A stretch of 64,000 nucleotides of DNA from Bog-793 sp050013835 (lineage in GTDB: Bacteria > Actinomycetota > Acidimicrobiia > Acidimicrobiales > Bog-793). Within the stretch, counting starts at the first letter, position 1; each line of letters opens with the position of its first letter. The notes beneath the pieces are model-generated. The model was not told where the DNA came from. It saw only the letters and a program-made list of their open reading frames with translations, and made no database searches. Shown here in pieces: positions 50,131 through 58,477 of the stretch. Position numbers and translations under genes: made by a program. The DNA lies in contig JBEKEM010000009.1 in assembly GCA_050013835.1 (NCBI GenBank), positions 76,497 through 140,496 on the forward strand. The letters are read 5' to 3'.

Positions 50131-50206
50131 GCCCCCATCGTCCAGCGGCCGAGGACATCGCCCTTTCAAGGCGGAAACACGGGTTCGAATCCCGTTGGGG
50201 GTGCCA
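50131..50206 (+). tRNA. tRNA-Glu(TTC), CCA encoded
   Basis: Acceptor stem GCCCCCA pairs with TGGGGGT (first pair G-U), the anticodon loop is CTTTCAA, the T-loop TTCGAAT and the discriminator G, with CCA at 50204-50206. Downstream comes a diguanylate cyclase gene and then a second, degenerate copy of this tRNA's 3' end at 52176. Confidence 0.95.
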
Positions 50207-50354
50207 GGGTCATCGTGCCGTCACTCCAGTTGATACAAACTCTGGCGGAACACGGTTTCGACGACAAGACTGGTGGAAGTCTCTTCCGTGAACCTGTGAA
50301 CGCACGGGAAGTCCGTCGGTGCGCGGCCGGTCACCGCAAGCGAGGAGAGGACTG

Positions 50355-50378
50355 ATGAAGCCCCCGTCAACACCGTGA
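50355..50378 (+). promoter_or_regulatory. Seven-codon leader frame coupled to the GGDEF gene start
   Basis: ATG 50355 has GAGGAGAGG just upstream and opens a frame of seven codons (MKPPSTP) whose TGA overlaps the GTG start of the next gene (GTGA at 50375-50378). The GTG has no ribosome site of its own. The layout implies coupled translation, with two consecutive Pro codons that could slow ribosomes. Confidence 0.45.
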
Positions 50379-51973
50379 GAAGCGCGTCCGAGGTTCTGCA
50401 GGAGCTCCGTCGCCGGGCACGTGAAGCCGCGACGCCCGAAGAGCAGGCCGCGTGCCTGGATGAGATCGAACTCGCGCTTGCCGGAGCCTCTGGGCCCGCG
50501 GAGAGCGCCCGTCTCCTCATGTGCCGTGCACACCTGCACGCCAACAGGTGGGAGACGCGGAAGATCGTGGCCGACACGCTCTCCGCCATGGACCTTTTCG
50601 AAGAGGCCGGCGAATCTGAGGAGGCCCTCGACGCTGCGAGCGCGTGCGCCGGCTATGCCTCGCGCCTCGGCAGGGTCTCCCTGGCATCGGAGCTGGCGAC
50701 GAGGTGCATCGTGAACCTCTCGCTCCTCACGGACGATGCGGTACGGGCGGAGGTGATGAACCGGCTCGGAATGTTCTGTGCCTTCTTCGGAGATCACGAC
50801 CTCGCCGTCGAGCAGTTCGAGGCCTCGCTCGAAGCAGCCGAGCGTTGCGGTAACCAACGGTTTGTCTACCGCGAGTTGTACAACATCGCAGCCACTCTTC
50901 TTCTTGCCGTTCACCTGGACCCGCCGCCCGGAGAGGGCGACACCGGGGGGGCTGTTTCACGAACCGCGCGGCTCGCCCACGCCGAGCGTGTGATCCAGCG
51001 CCTGGCAGAGGGACACAACTCGGATCTGGCGGCCTGGGCCGGCACGCATCGTCTGCAGGCCGAGCTTCTCTTCGAGCAGGGCTACGCAGAACAAGCGTTC
51101 CAGATGCTCCCGAAAGCCGAGGAGGACCTGTCCGCAGAGAATTGGGAGGAAGGGAAATACAACTTTGCCCTGCTTGAGGCCCGTTGCCTGCGGGCGCTCG
51201 GGCGGCCGGCGGAAGCGATGGCGGCCGCCCGCCGGGCCACGGACGCCGCCAGGCTGAGCGAGGACAGCCAGGAGTTCGAAGCTGCCCTCCGGGAGCTCGT
51301 GGCGGCAGAACAAGAGGCAGGCGAGCTCGAAGCGGCTCTGGCTCACGCCGTCGAGCTCAATCAACACGTGTCGTCGGTGCACCGCAGCGAGATCACCCAG
51401 GTCGTGAAGCAGGTGTGGGTGCGAGCGGCCGCGGAACTGGAACACCGCCGGCTCGAGGCCCAGACGGCGGCAGCTATCCGCTTTGCGGAGGAAGACGCGC
51501 TGACACGGGTCGGCAATCGACGGCTGTTGGAGCGTTTTCTCACCGAGTCCACCGCCGACCAACGCAGCCTCGCCTTCCTCATGGTCGACATCGACCACTT
51601 CAAGGTGATCAACGACACCTTCGGCCATGAGGTCGGGGACCACGTCCTCCGGGCTCTGGGACAGCTCCTGGCGGCCGAGCCCCGTGCGGGCCAAGTCGTC
51701 GTCCGGTACGGGGGTGAGGAGTTCGTCCTGGCGCTTCCATCCGTGGAGCTCAACGCCGCACTGAGCTTCGCTGAACGCCTCCGCGTGAAGGTCGAGTCGT
51801 ATCCCTGGAAGACGCTTGAGCGCTTGTTGCGGGTCACGGTGAGCATCGGCGTGTCGTCGGGTCCCATGACCGGGTGGCAGTCGGTGCTGGCCGAGGCCGA
51901 CCGGGGTCTGTACGTCGCCAAGCGAAGCGGCAGGAACCAGGTCAGGACCTCGGGTCAGGAAGCCGGGAAGTAG
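50375..51973 (+). CDS. TPR-like repeat protein with GGDEF diguanylate cyclase domain
   Basis: Predicted to make c-di-GMP from two GTP in the cytosol. Residues about 1-350 are helical with TPR-like repeats (for example AEVMNRLGMFCAFFGDHDLAVEQF and AWAGTHRLQAELLFEQGYAEQAFQ); a coiled segment at about 350-375 leads to the GGDEF domain (375-525). The substrate and metal site is intact: FLMVDIDHFKVINDTFGHEVGD and RYGGEEFVL with GGEEF at 446-450. The inhibitory RxxD site five residues before GGEEF is absent (RAGQ at the nearest Arg). No membrane segment. It lies within the tRNA-Glu/Asp/Phe cluster and looks inserted. Confidence 0.88.
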   Translation: MRSASEVLQELRRRAREAATPEEQAACLDEIELALAGASGPAESARLLMCRAHLHANRWETRKIVADTLSAMDLFEEAGESEEALDAASACAGYASRLGRVSLASELATRCIVNLSLLTDDAVRAEVMNRLGMFCAFFGDHDLAVEQFEASLEAAERCGNQRFVYRELYNIAATLLLAVHLDPPPGEGDTGGAVSRTARLAHAERVIQRLAEGHNSDLAAWAGTHRLQAELLFEQGYAEQAFQMLPKAEEDLSAENWEEGKYNFALLEARCLRALGRPAEAMAAARRATDAARLSEDSQEFEAALRELVAAEQEAGELEAALAHAVELNQHVSSVHRSEITQVVKQVWVRAAAELEHRRLEAQTAAAIRFAEEDALTRVGNRRLLERFLTESTADQRSLAFLMVDIDHFKVINDTFGHEVGDHVLRALGQLLAAEPRAGQVVVRYGGEEFVLALPSVELNAALSFAERLRVKVESYPWKTLERLLRVTVSIGVSSGPMTGWQSVLAEADRGLYVAKRSGRNQVRTSGQEAGK

Positions 51974-52280
51974 CTCCTCGCCGCGTCGCCAGCCCCTTAG
52001 ATGAGCAGGCCGACACGCGACCACCGAACCGCCCCTCGCGCGACGCCCGGTCCACCGGTTGCGTCGTGTCGTCAGGATGACAACGGCGGGGGTGCGGGAG
52101 GACCCGGCGCCGCCCGGTCAGGTCGTCACCGGCTGTGTACCGGGTCGTGCTGGAATCCGCCCACCGGCATGGCCCCGAATCCCGTCGGGGGCGGCGTGAT
52201 CGCCCAGGTCGGAGATTCGCCTAGGATCAGCGGGCGTTCCCGCCCGGCCCCGGGTGCACGACCCGGAGATGGGCGGCCAC
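51974..52280. other. 307-bp non-coding stretch with a tRNA-Glu 3' remnant
   Basis: It holds no recognisable gene. Its one clear signal is the partial copy of the tRNA-Glu T-arm and acceptor strand at 52176-52193. It probably also carries the promoter for tRNA-Asp and tRNA-Phe. Confidence 0.5.
52176..52193 (+). repeat. Degenerate copy of the tRNA-Glu 3' end (att-like)
   Basis: The 18 bases match 50186-50203, the end of tRNA-Glu, at 16 positions (shared CGAATCCCGT, then GGGGG, then G); both mismatches are C/T changes. Eight further upstream bases match at four positions. Same orientation as the tRNA, 1,990 bp away, on the far side of the GGDEF gene. Confidence 0.5.
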
Positions 52281-52358
52281 GGACCTGTGGTGCAGCCTGG
52301 AGTGCACGCTGGCCTGTCAAGCCGGAGGTCGCGGGTTCAAATCCCGTCAGGTCCGCCA
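52281..52358 (+). tRNA. tRNA-Asp(GTC), CCA encoded
   Basis: Acceptor stem GGACCTG pairs with CAGGTCC, the anticodon loop is CTGTCAA, the T-loop TTCAAAT and the discriminator G, with CCA at 52356-52358. It precedes tRNA-Phe by about 78 nt, the usual actinobacterial Glu-Asp-Phe order. Confidence 0.95.
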
Positions 52359-52436
52359 AACCGTCGCCGGCACGACCGGGTTTGCCCCCGGGTGGCCCGC
52401 GTCGGGCACAATGGTCGTGCCGGCACTGGTCGGTTT

Positions 52437-52509
52437 GGTCGGATAGCTCAGCTGGCAGAGCGCGCGCCTGAAAAGCGCGAGGTCACCGGATCGACGCCGG
52501 TTCCGACCA
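52437..52509 (+). tRNA. tRNA-Phe(GAA) with A at position 54
   Basis: Acceptor GGTCGGA pairs with TCCGACC, the anticodon loop is CTGAAAA and the discriminator A; CCA is not encoded. The T-stem ACCGG/CCGGT is perfect, but the T-loop reads ATCGACG instead of TTCRANN, so the nearly invariant T54 is A. The rest of the loop (T55, C56, G57, A58) is normal. Confidence 0.93.
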
Positions 52510-52547
52510 CGAATCCACAGGCGGACCCATCTCCGGCGACGGGTGGC

Positions 52548-53969
52548 TCAGGTGACCCGGCGCGAGACCGGTATGTTCGCCGGCAGGGGGACCGGCGTCG
52601 GATAGTCCCCGGTGAGGCAGGCCGAGCAGAGCTCGGTCCCCTCGACACCGATCGTCTCGAACAGCCCCTCCAACGAAAGGTACGCCACCGAGTCGGCGCC
52701 GAGTCGCGCGGCGATCTCCGAGGGGTCCGAGTAAGCGGCGAGCAGCTCCTCGCGCACCGGCGTGTCGATCCCGTAGAAGCAGGGCCAGCGGAACGGCGGC
52801 GATGAGATCCGCAGGTGGATCTGCCGCGCTCCGGCCTCGCGCAGCACGCGCACGATCTGGCTCGTCGTCGTGCCGCGCACGATCGAGTCGTCGATCACGA
52901 CCAGGCGTTTGCCGCCGACGCTCTCGCGCAAGGGGTTGAGCTTGCGCCGCACCCCGTCCGAACGGGCCTCGGCGGTCGGGGCGATGAACGTCCTGCCGAT
53001 ATAGCGGTTCTTCACGAGCCCCTGGCCGAAAGGGATCCCGCTGCGGGCGGCAAACCCTTCGGCGGCGGGGACCCCGGAGTCCGGGACGCCGATCACGAGA
53101 TCGGCCTCGACGGGCGACTCGATCGCGAGCCGCTCGCCCATCCGGCGGCGCGCGGCGTGAACCTCACGCCCGTACAGCTCGGCGTCGGGCCGCGCGAAGT
53201 AGACGAACTCGAACACGCACAGCTTCGGATCGACGCGTGCCGGCGGGAACGGGCGCAGCGAGCGGACGCCGTCCGGGCCGATGATGACGAGCTCGCCCGG
53301 TTCGATCTCCCGCACGTCGATCGCGCCCACGGTCGCGAGGGCGGGACTCTCCGACGCGACGGCCCATCCGCCCCCGGCGGCGTCCTCGAGGCGGCCGAGG
53401 CACAGCGGACGGAAGCCGTTCGGGTCGCGCACGGCATAGAGCCGCGCCGCATCGATGAGCCCGAGTGAGAACGCCCCCCCGAGCAGCGGCAGGACCGAGG
53501 TGAGGGCCTCCTCGAGCCCGCCCGCCGCCAAGTCCTGCTCGTCGGGGAACGCCCGGGCGAGCAGCTCACCGATGAGGTCGCTGTCCGAGGGTGCGAAACC
53601 CGCCAGCATCCCCGCGTCCGCCTCCAGGCCGGCGACATTCGTGAGGTTCCCGTTGTGCCCGAGGGCGAAGCCAGCGTCACCGCGCGACCGGTAAACCGGC
53701 TGCGCGTTCCGCCAGTTGCTCTGGCCCATCGTCGAGTAGCGGACGTGGCCGAGTCCGAGGTGACCCTGCAGCGAGTCGAGCGAACGGGGCGTGAACACCG
53801 ATGTCACGAGGCCCATGTCCTTCACGACGGTGATCGTCTGCCCGTCGCTCACGGCCATCCCGGCCGACTCCTGCCCCCGGTGCTGCAGCGAGAACAGTCC
53901 GTCGAAGACGAGCGGCGCGACCTCCACCCCGGGCGCGTACACGCCGAAGACGCCGCAGGACTCCCTCAT
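52548..53969 (-). CDS. purF: Amidophosphoribosyltransferase
   Basis: First committed step of purine synthesis: PRPP plus glutamine to phosphoribosylamine. The 473-residue precursor starts MRES followed by the catalytic Cys5 (CGVFGVYAPG), so a four-residue propeptide is removed. The glutaminase half has LQHRGQESAGMAV, GLGHVRYSTMG and LGHNGNLTN; the PRPP half has VVIDDSIVRGTTTSQIV. ATG 53969 is chosen because it places the Cys correctly. Four further Cys (CVFEF, PCFYGID, CSAC) are in the places of the Fe-S ligands of the Bacillus-type enzyme. Confidence 0.95.
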   Translation of the reverse strand: MRESCGVFGVYAPGVEVAPLVFDGLFSLQHRGQESAGMAVSDGQTITVVKDMGLVTSVFTPRSLDSLQGHLGLGHVRYSTMGQSNWRNAQPVYRSRGDAGFALGHNGNLTNVAGLEADAGMLAGFAPSDSDLIGELLARAFPDEQDLAAGGLEEALTSVLPLLGGAFSLGLIDAARLYAVRDPNGFRPLCLGRLEDAAGGGWAVASESPALATVGAIDVREIEPGELVIIGPDGVRSLRPFPPARVDPKLCVFEFVYFARPDAELYGREVHAARRRMGERLAIESPVEADLVIGVPDSGVPAAEGFAARSGIPFGQGLVKNRYIGRTFIAPTAEARSDGVRRKLNPLRESVGGKRLVVIDDSIVRGTTTSQIVRVLREAGARQIHLRISSPPFRWPCFYGIDTPVREELLAAYSDPSEIAARLGADSVAYLSLEGLFETIGVEGTELCSACLTGDYPTPVPLPANIPVSRRVT

Positions 53970-54051
53970 TCGCCCTATTGTGCCATCCCACCGTCCGAAA
54001 CCGGTTCGGCCTTCCTTTCCCTGGCAAACGCCCACCGCTACGGTTCACGGC

Positions 54052-54888
54052 GTGATCGATCTCCACACCCACTCGACCTGCTCGGACGGGACCGAACCGC
54101 CCCAGCGCGTCGTGGAGCTCGCCGTCGAGGCGGGTTGTGGCGCGGTGGCGCTCACCGACCACGACGGGCTGTTCGGGATCGAGGCGGCGCAGGAACGCGC
54201 GACCGAGCTGGGGATTCGTTTTGTAGCCGGCTGTGAGGTCTCCTGCACGGCGGACGCCGGACCGATCCACCTGCTTTGCTACTTCACCTCGGCCCAGCAC
54301 AACCCGCTCGCCGACCTTCTCGCGCTCCTGCGGGTAGAGCGCGAGCAGCGCAACACGGCCATCCTCGCTCGCCTCGACGATCTCGGCATCCCGCTGTCCG
54401 CCGAGGAGATTCACGCCGAGGCGCGCGGACAGGTCGTCGGCAGGCCACATTTCGCCGCCGCCCTCGTGCGCCGGGGGATCGTCGGCTCGATCGACGAGGC
54501 TTTCGACCGCTACCTGGCGAGGGGTGCCCCCGCCTACGTGGCGCGTACCCCCGTCCCACCGTCCACGGTGATCGACGACGCGCGCCGATCCGGTTCCGTC
54601 GTCGCACTCGCCCATCCGCTTTCGCTCGCGCTTTCCCCCGCCGGACTTGAGACAGTCGTATCCCGGCTCGCAGGGGAAGGTCTCGCTGGGCTCGAGGCCC
54701 ACTACGCCCGCTACGGCGCGGCCACACGTCGTAACCTCGTCGAGCTCGCGAGCCGCCAAGGACTCGTCGCGACGGGCGGATCAGACTTCCACGGTGCCTA
54801 CCGCCCGGACATTGCCGTCGGCAGCGGAACCGGCGACCTCGCCGTGCCCGACGGCTGCCTCGATGAACTCGCCGCCCGGGTCGAATAA
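54052..54888 (+). CDS. PHP-domain phosphoesterase
   Basis: A metal-dependent phosphoesterase of the RNase AM/TrpH (YciV) type. The 278-residue protein has the four PHP motifs: DLHTHSTCSDGT at the start, ALTDHDGLFG, GCEVSCT with a metal Glu, and later AHPLSLAL and GGSDFHG. These proteins hydrolyse 3',5'-nucleoside bisphosphate or trim RNA 5' ends; which applies here is not clear. GTG 54052; divergent from purF, with only 82 bp between. Confidence 0.88.
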   Translation: MIDLHTHSTCSDGTEPPQRVVELAVEAGCGAVALTDHDGLFGIEAAQERATELGIRFVAGCEVSCTADAGPIHLLCYFTSAQHNPLADLLALLRVEREQRNTAILARLDDLGIPLSAEEIHAEARGQVVGRPHFAAALVRRGIVGSIDEAFDRYLARGAPAYVARTPVPPSTVIDDARRSGSVVALAHPLSLALSPAGLETVVSRLAGEGLAGLEAHYARYGAATRRNLVELASRQGLVATGGSDFHGAYRPDIAVGSGTGDLAVPDGCLDELAARVE

Positions 54889-54985
54889 TGGGACCGGCGT
54901 TTCAGGAAGAGCCGGGAATCGGGCGCGCGCCACGGGGGCCCCGCCGGCCAGCCCGGGCCACCGGGAAGTGGGCGGTCCATCGTTG

Positions 54986-55765
54986 CTAGCGGTCGTAGTC
55001 CGATCCCGCCGAAGGCGGAACGACGATTCCCCAGCGCCGCATCCCCGCCTCCATCCGCGCGATGACGGTCTTCAGGACGGCGACCCGTGCGTAGTGCTTG
55101 CTCTCCGCGGCAACGAGCTCCCATGGGGCGTGGTCCTTGTCCGTCCTGTCGATCATCTCCTCGACTGCGTCGATGTACGCCGGCCGTTTGGCGCGGTTGC
55201 GCCAGTCCTCCTCGGTCAGCTTCCAGCGCCGGAGCGGGTCGTCACGCCGGTCCTCGAAGCGACGCTTTTGCTCCTCGTCGGAGATGTGGAGCCAGAACTT
55301 GACGAGCGTCATCCCCTCGTCGACCAGCCCCTGCTCGAAGGCGTTGATCTCGTCGTAGGCGCGACCCCACTCGTCGGGCTTCACCAGCTTCTCCACCCGC
55401 TCGACGAGCACGCGCCCGTACCACGACCGGTCGAAGACGCTCATCTCGCCCCAGCCGGGGAGGCTCTCCCCGAAACGCCACAGGAAGTGATGCCGCTTCT
55501 CCTCGTCAGAAGGCACGCCGAACTCAGCGACCGAGACGTGGCGGGGGTCGATCCGCCCGACGAGCCGCTTGATCGCGCCCCCCTTGCCCGAGGCATCCCA
55601 TCCCTCGAAGACGACGCACAGCGGCGGTCCGAACTCGCCGCTGCCGAGCAGCCCGCCGCACACCAGCCGCAGGTGGAGCAGCCGCAGCTGGAGCCGCTCG
55701 AGCTTGCGCTCCGACTTCTCTCGCGTAAGCGAGGCGGAGAGGTCGATCTTGTCGAGGTGTCCCAT
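54986..55765 (-). CDS. ppk2: Polyphosphate kinase 2
   Basis: Transfers phosphate between polyphosphate and nucleotides. The 259-residue single-domain protein has Walker A CVVFEGWDASGKGGAIKRL, VPSDEEKRHHFLWRF, Walker B VFDRSWYGRVLVERVE and the lid EQKRRFEDRRDDPLRRWKLTEEDW. The family usually has EGRDAAGKGG; Trp-Asp-Ala-Ser here is a known variant. A single domain fits class I or class III, so nucleotide specificity is open. Fits the phosphate theme of the region. Confidence 0.92.
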   Translation of the reverse strand: MGHLDKIDLSASLTREKSERKLERLQLRLLHLRLVCGGLLGSGEFGPPLCVVFEGWDASGKGGAIKRLVGRIDPRHVSVAEFGVPSDEEKRHHFLWRFGESLPGWGEMSVFDRSWYGRVLVERVEKLVKPDEWGRAYDEINAFEQGLVDEGMTLVKFWLHISDEEQKRRFEDRRDDPLRRWKLTEEDWRNRAKRPAYIDAVEEMIDRTDKDHAPWELVAAESKHYARVAVLKTVIARMEAGMRRWGIVVPPSAGSDYDR

Positions 55766-55915
55766 ACCCCCATTAGACCGCGTCGCAACCACGTCCGTGC
55801 GCCTGGCGCCGTCCGCACGGAGACGTCGGTCATGAAGGCGGGCCCCATGGCGGGCGGGCGAGGAAAAAGGCTGGCAGAGGGCGATGGCCATCCTCGGCAC
55901 GACGGTTGCACCACA

Positions 55916-56740
55916 TCATGGACGAAGAGACGCCCCCCCGAAGGCTGGCCAGGTGAGACGCCGCCGCACCGTCCAGCCCCGACCAATGGCGTAGGTGACG
56001 GCGCCAATGGTCCCCACGAAGAACCCGATCGGGAGGTTCGAAGTGTACGAAAGGGCGATGGCGGACCACACGGTCACGAGCGCGAGAACCACCGAGAGCC
56101 CCATCGCCGCAAGCGGCCTGTTCGTGAAGGAGCGGGCGGCGGCCGCCGGACTGACGAGCAGGCTGAAGATGAGGAGCGTGCCCACCACGGGAACCGCCAT
56201 GGTGGTGACGAGCGCGACCACCAGGAGGAACGCGAACTCCATCCAGTGTCCCTTGATCCCGCGTGTTTCCGCGACATCGGGCACCACCGAGGTCAGCAAC
56301 AGCGGTCGGTAGAGAACGATGATCGCCGCAATACAGATCATGCCGATTACCGCCGTCGGAAGCAGTTCGTTGCTGCTCACGCCGAGAACCTCGCCGAAGA
56401 GCAGCGAGTAGATCTCGGGCGCGTACTCCGTCGACATCGACAAGAAGAGCGAACCGAGTCCCAGCATCACCACGATGGTGAGTGCGGTCGCGACGTCACG
56501 ACGTGCCCTGCGTCCGAGAATCGCTATCCCCACCGCTCCGAGAAGCGAGAAGACCCCCAGCCCAAGGATCGTGCTGGCACCGATCAGGCTTGCCCCCGCG
56601 GCACCAGCGAACGCCCCGTTCGGCAGTGCGTGGGCGGCGAACGATGAGCCACGAAGGACGGTGAAGAACCCGACGATCCCGGCGACGACGGCAACAATCG
56701 TCGACGCCTCCCAGGCGTTGATCATGAACTGAGAGAACAT
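55916..56740 (-). CDS. Metal ABC transporter permease, second subunit (ZnuB/TroD-like)
   Basis: A 274-residue ABC-3 family permease with about eight helices. FMINAWEASTIVAVVAGIVGFFTVLRGSSFAAHALPNGAFAG is the family start, and VVPDVAETRGIKGHWMEFAFLLVVALVTTMAVPVVGTLLIFSLLVSPAAAA the coupling and channel region. Together with the next gene it should form a heterodimeric channel for zinc or manganese. ATG overlaps the stop of the first permease by one base (TGATG). Confidence 0.9.
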   Translation of the reverse strand: MFSQFMINAWEASTIVAVVAGIVGFFTVLRGSSFAAHALPNGAFAGAAGASLIGASTILGLGVFSLLGAVGIAILGRRARRDVATALTIVVMLGLGSLFLSMSTEYAPEIYSLLFGEVLGVSSNELLPTAVIGMICIAAIIVLYRPLLLTSVVPDVAETRGIKGHWMEFAFLLVVALVTTMAVPVVGTLLIFSLLVSPAAAARSFTNRPLAAMGLSVVLALVTVWSAIALSYTSNLPIGFFVGTIGAVTYAIGRGWTVRRRLTWPAFGGASLRP

Positions 56741-57642
56741 CAGCGCGCCTCTGGAGCGGAGGTGCGTCTGCCTGACGCGCGACGCGTGGCAACGAGGTTC
56801 ACGACCAGGTAGAGGACGAAGACCACCGTGACGACGAAGAAACTCACGGGCCACCCCCGGTGGGACGGCGTCCAGTAATAGCTGTCGTAGGCGAGCACGA
56901 CACCGAGCCACGTCGCTCCGACGCCGATGACGGCGGCGGCGGCGACGGCGAACCCGGTTCGCTTCGTGAGCCGCAAGGCGGTCGCAGCCGGACCGATGAG
57001 GAGGGCCGTGGAGAGGATCGCCCCGATCGTGATCGCCGAGAGAGACACGGCGAGTGCCAGGGCAGCGAGAAACCCAACCCCGACGAATCGGAGCGGGATG
57101 CCACGGGCAGCGGCGAGGTCGGGACTGAGAGAGCTCAGGATGAGCGGGCGGTAGAGGAACAAGGTGATGGCAATCGCCAGCGCGCTCAAGGCGACGATGA
57201 CCGGAACCATCGAGGAAGGCAGCGTGAAGATTGACCCGAACAGCACGTTGATCGTTGCCCCGGTCGTGCTCGTCGACGTCGTGTCGAAGTAGAGGAAGAG
57301 GGCCGCGAGTCCGAGCGCCGCCCCCAAGACGACGCCCGTGGCGATGTCCCTTCCCCGGCGCCGTCGAATGCCGATCAGCTCCATCACCCCCGCCGCAATC
57401 AGATTCATGGCAACGAACCCAAAGAGCGGGCTGATACCGAGAAGGAACGCCGCCGAACCCCCGGCGGTTCCGACGTCGGCCAGCGAATGTCCTGCGAAGG
57501 ATTGTCCCCGCGCGACGGTGAAGACGCCGACGACGCCGGACACAACGGCAGCCACAGCTCCGACGACGAGGGCGACCTGGACCGGGGCGCTCGAGAAGAA
57601 TCCGGGCTCGATAATGGCTGAGCCGATGCTCGCCGGTATCAC
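56740..57642 (-). CDS. Metal ABC transporter permease, first subunit (ZnuB/TroC-like)
   Basis: A 300-residue ABC-3 permease: VALVVGAVAAVVSGVVGVFTVARGQSFAGHSLADVGTAGG, a periplasmic loop rich in Thr/Ser (FDTTSTSTTGA), and SSLSPDLAAARGIPLRFVGVGFLAALALAVSLSAITIGAILSTALLIGPAATA. It overlaps the ATPase gene by 4 nt (GTG 57642). Two different permeases with one ATPase and one receptor resemble the TroABCD arrangement rather than ZnuABC. Confidence 0.9.
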   Translation of the reverse strand: MIPASIGSAIIEPGFFSSAPVQVALVVGAVAAVVSGVVGVFTVARGQSFAGHSLADVGTAGGSAAFLLGISPLFGFVAMNLIAAGVMELIGIRRRRGRDIATGVVLGAALGLAALFLYFDTTSTSTTGATINVLFGSIFTLPSSMVPVIVALSALAIAITLFLYRPLILSSLSPDLAAARGIPLRFVGVGFLAALALAVSLSAITIGAILSTALLIGPAATALRLTKRTGFAVAAAAVIGVGATWLGVVLAYDSYYWTPSHRGWPVSFFVVTVVFVLYLVVNLVATRRASGRRTSAPEAR

Positions 57643-58475
57643 GCCGACCCCGGAGGAGCAGCCAACTCTGCGTGGTGCAGCCCCTCGTCCTCACGGCCGG
57701 CGACAACGAGGACCCGGTCGTGCACCCTGATGACATCAATATGCCGTCCGTACAGCCGACTCAGGGATTCCGTGGTAACGACGTCCTCCGTGTTTCCACT
57801 CGCAACCCTGCCCCCGGCGATGTACACGACCCGATCCATCACGGGAAGGAGCGGGTTCATGCCGTGGGCGGCGAACAGGACGGCGACGTGCTGCACCTTG
57901 GCGACGCGCGCGACCAGGCTCACGACCTCCTGCTCGCTCCTGATGTCGAGGTTGGCGAGCGGCTCGTCGAGCAGGAGCAGGCTGGGCCGACTGATGAGGG
58001 CGTGCGCGATCATGATGCGCTGTTGCTCTCCACCCGAGAGATTGCCCACCCGGGCATTCGCGAAGCTGGTCGCGTCGACCGCATCGAGCATCGCGTCGAT
58101 CAGGGCGTTGCGCTTCGCCGTCGGGCGAGGCATCCCGAAACGATGGCCGTCGATCCCGAGCCCGACGAGGTCCCGAGCCCGGATGGGCATGTCGGGATCG
58201 AGCCCTATCTTCTGCGGGACGTAGCCGATGAGCGGGTTGCGGCGCGACCGGGCTTTCCCGGCCACCCGGATTGTTCCAGACGTGGGCGCGATCAGACCCA
58301 TGATCACCCGGAACAGCGTCGTCTTGCCCGCTCCGTTCGAGCCGATCAGCCCGATGAACTCACCGGCATCGCATCGGAAGCTGACGTCACGGAGGATCTC
58401 CCGACCCGACAGCGAAACGCTGACGTTCGCGACCGCCAGAATCTCGGAGGAGCTGCTCTGAGCTGTGTCCGCCAT
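57639..58475 (-). CDS. Metal ABC transporter ATPase (ZnuC/TroB-like)
   Basis: A 278-residue ATPase with Walker A GSNGAGKTT, Q-loop VPQKIGLDPDMP, signature NLSGGEQQRIMIAHAL, Walker B LLLLDEPLANLD and the switch His in LFAAHGMNPLLPVMDRV. The FGMPRPTAKRNALIDAML and PLLPVMDRVVYI stretches are seen in Zn/Mn importers. It follows the receptor gene after two bases. Confidence 0.93.
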   Translation of the reverse strand: MADTAQSSSSEILAVANVSVSLSGREILRDVSFRCDAGEFIGLIGSNGAGKTTLFRVIMGLIAPTSGTIRVAGKARSRRNPLIGYVPQKIGLDPDMPIRARDLVGLGIDGHRFGMPRPTAKRNALIDAMLDAVDATSFANARVGNLSGGEQQRIMIAHALISRPSLLLLDEPLANLDIRSEQEVVSLVARVAKVQHVAVLFAAHGMNPLLPVMDRVVYIAGGRVASGNTEDVVTTESLSRLYGRHIDVIRVHDRVLVVAGREDEGLHHAELAAPPGSA

Positions 58476-58477
58476 GG

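Noticed and set aside
50207..50354. c-di-GMP riboswitch before the GGDEF gene
   Set aside because: I could not find the GEMM-I core or the type II pattern in the 148-bp leader.
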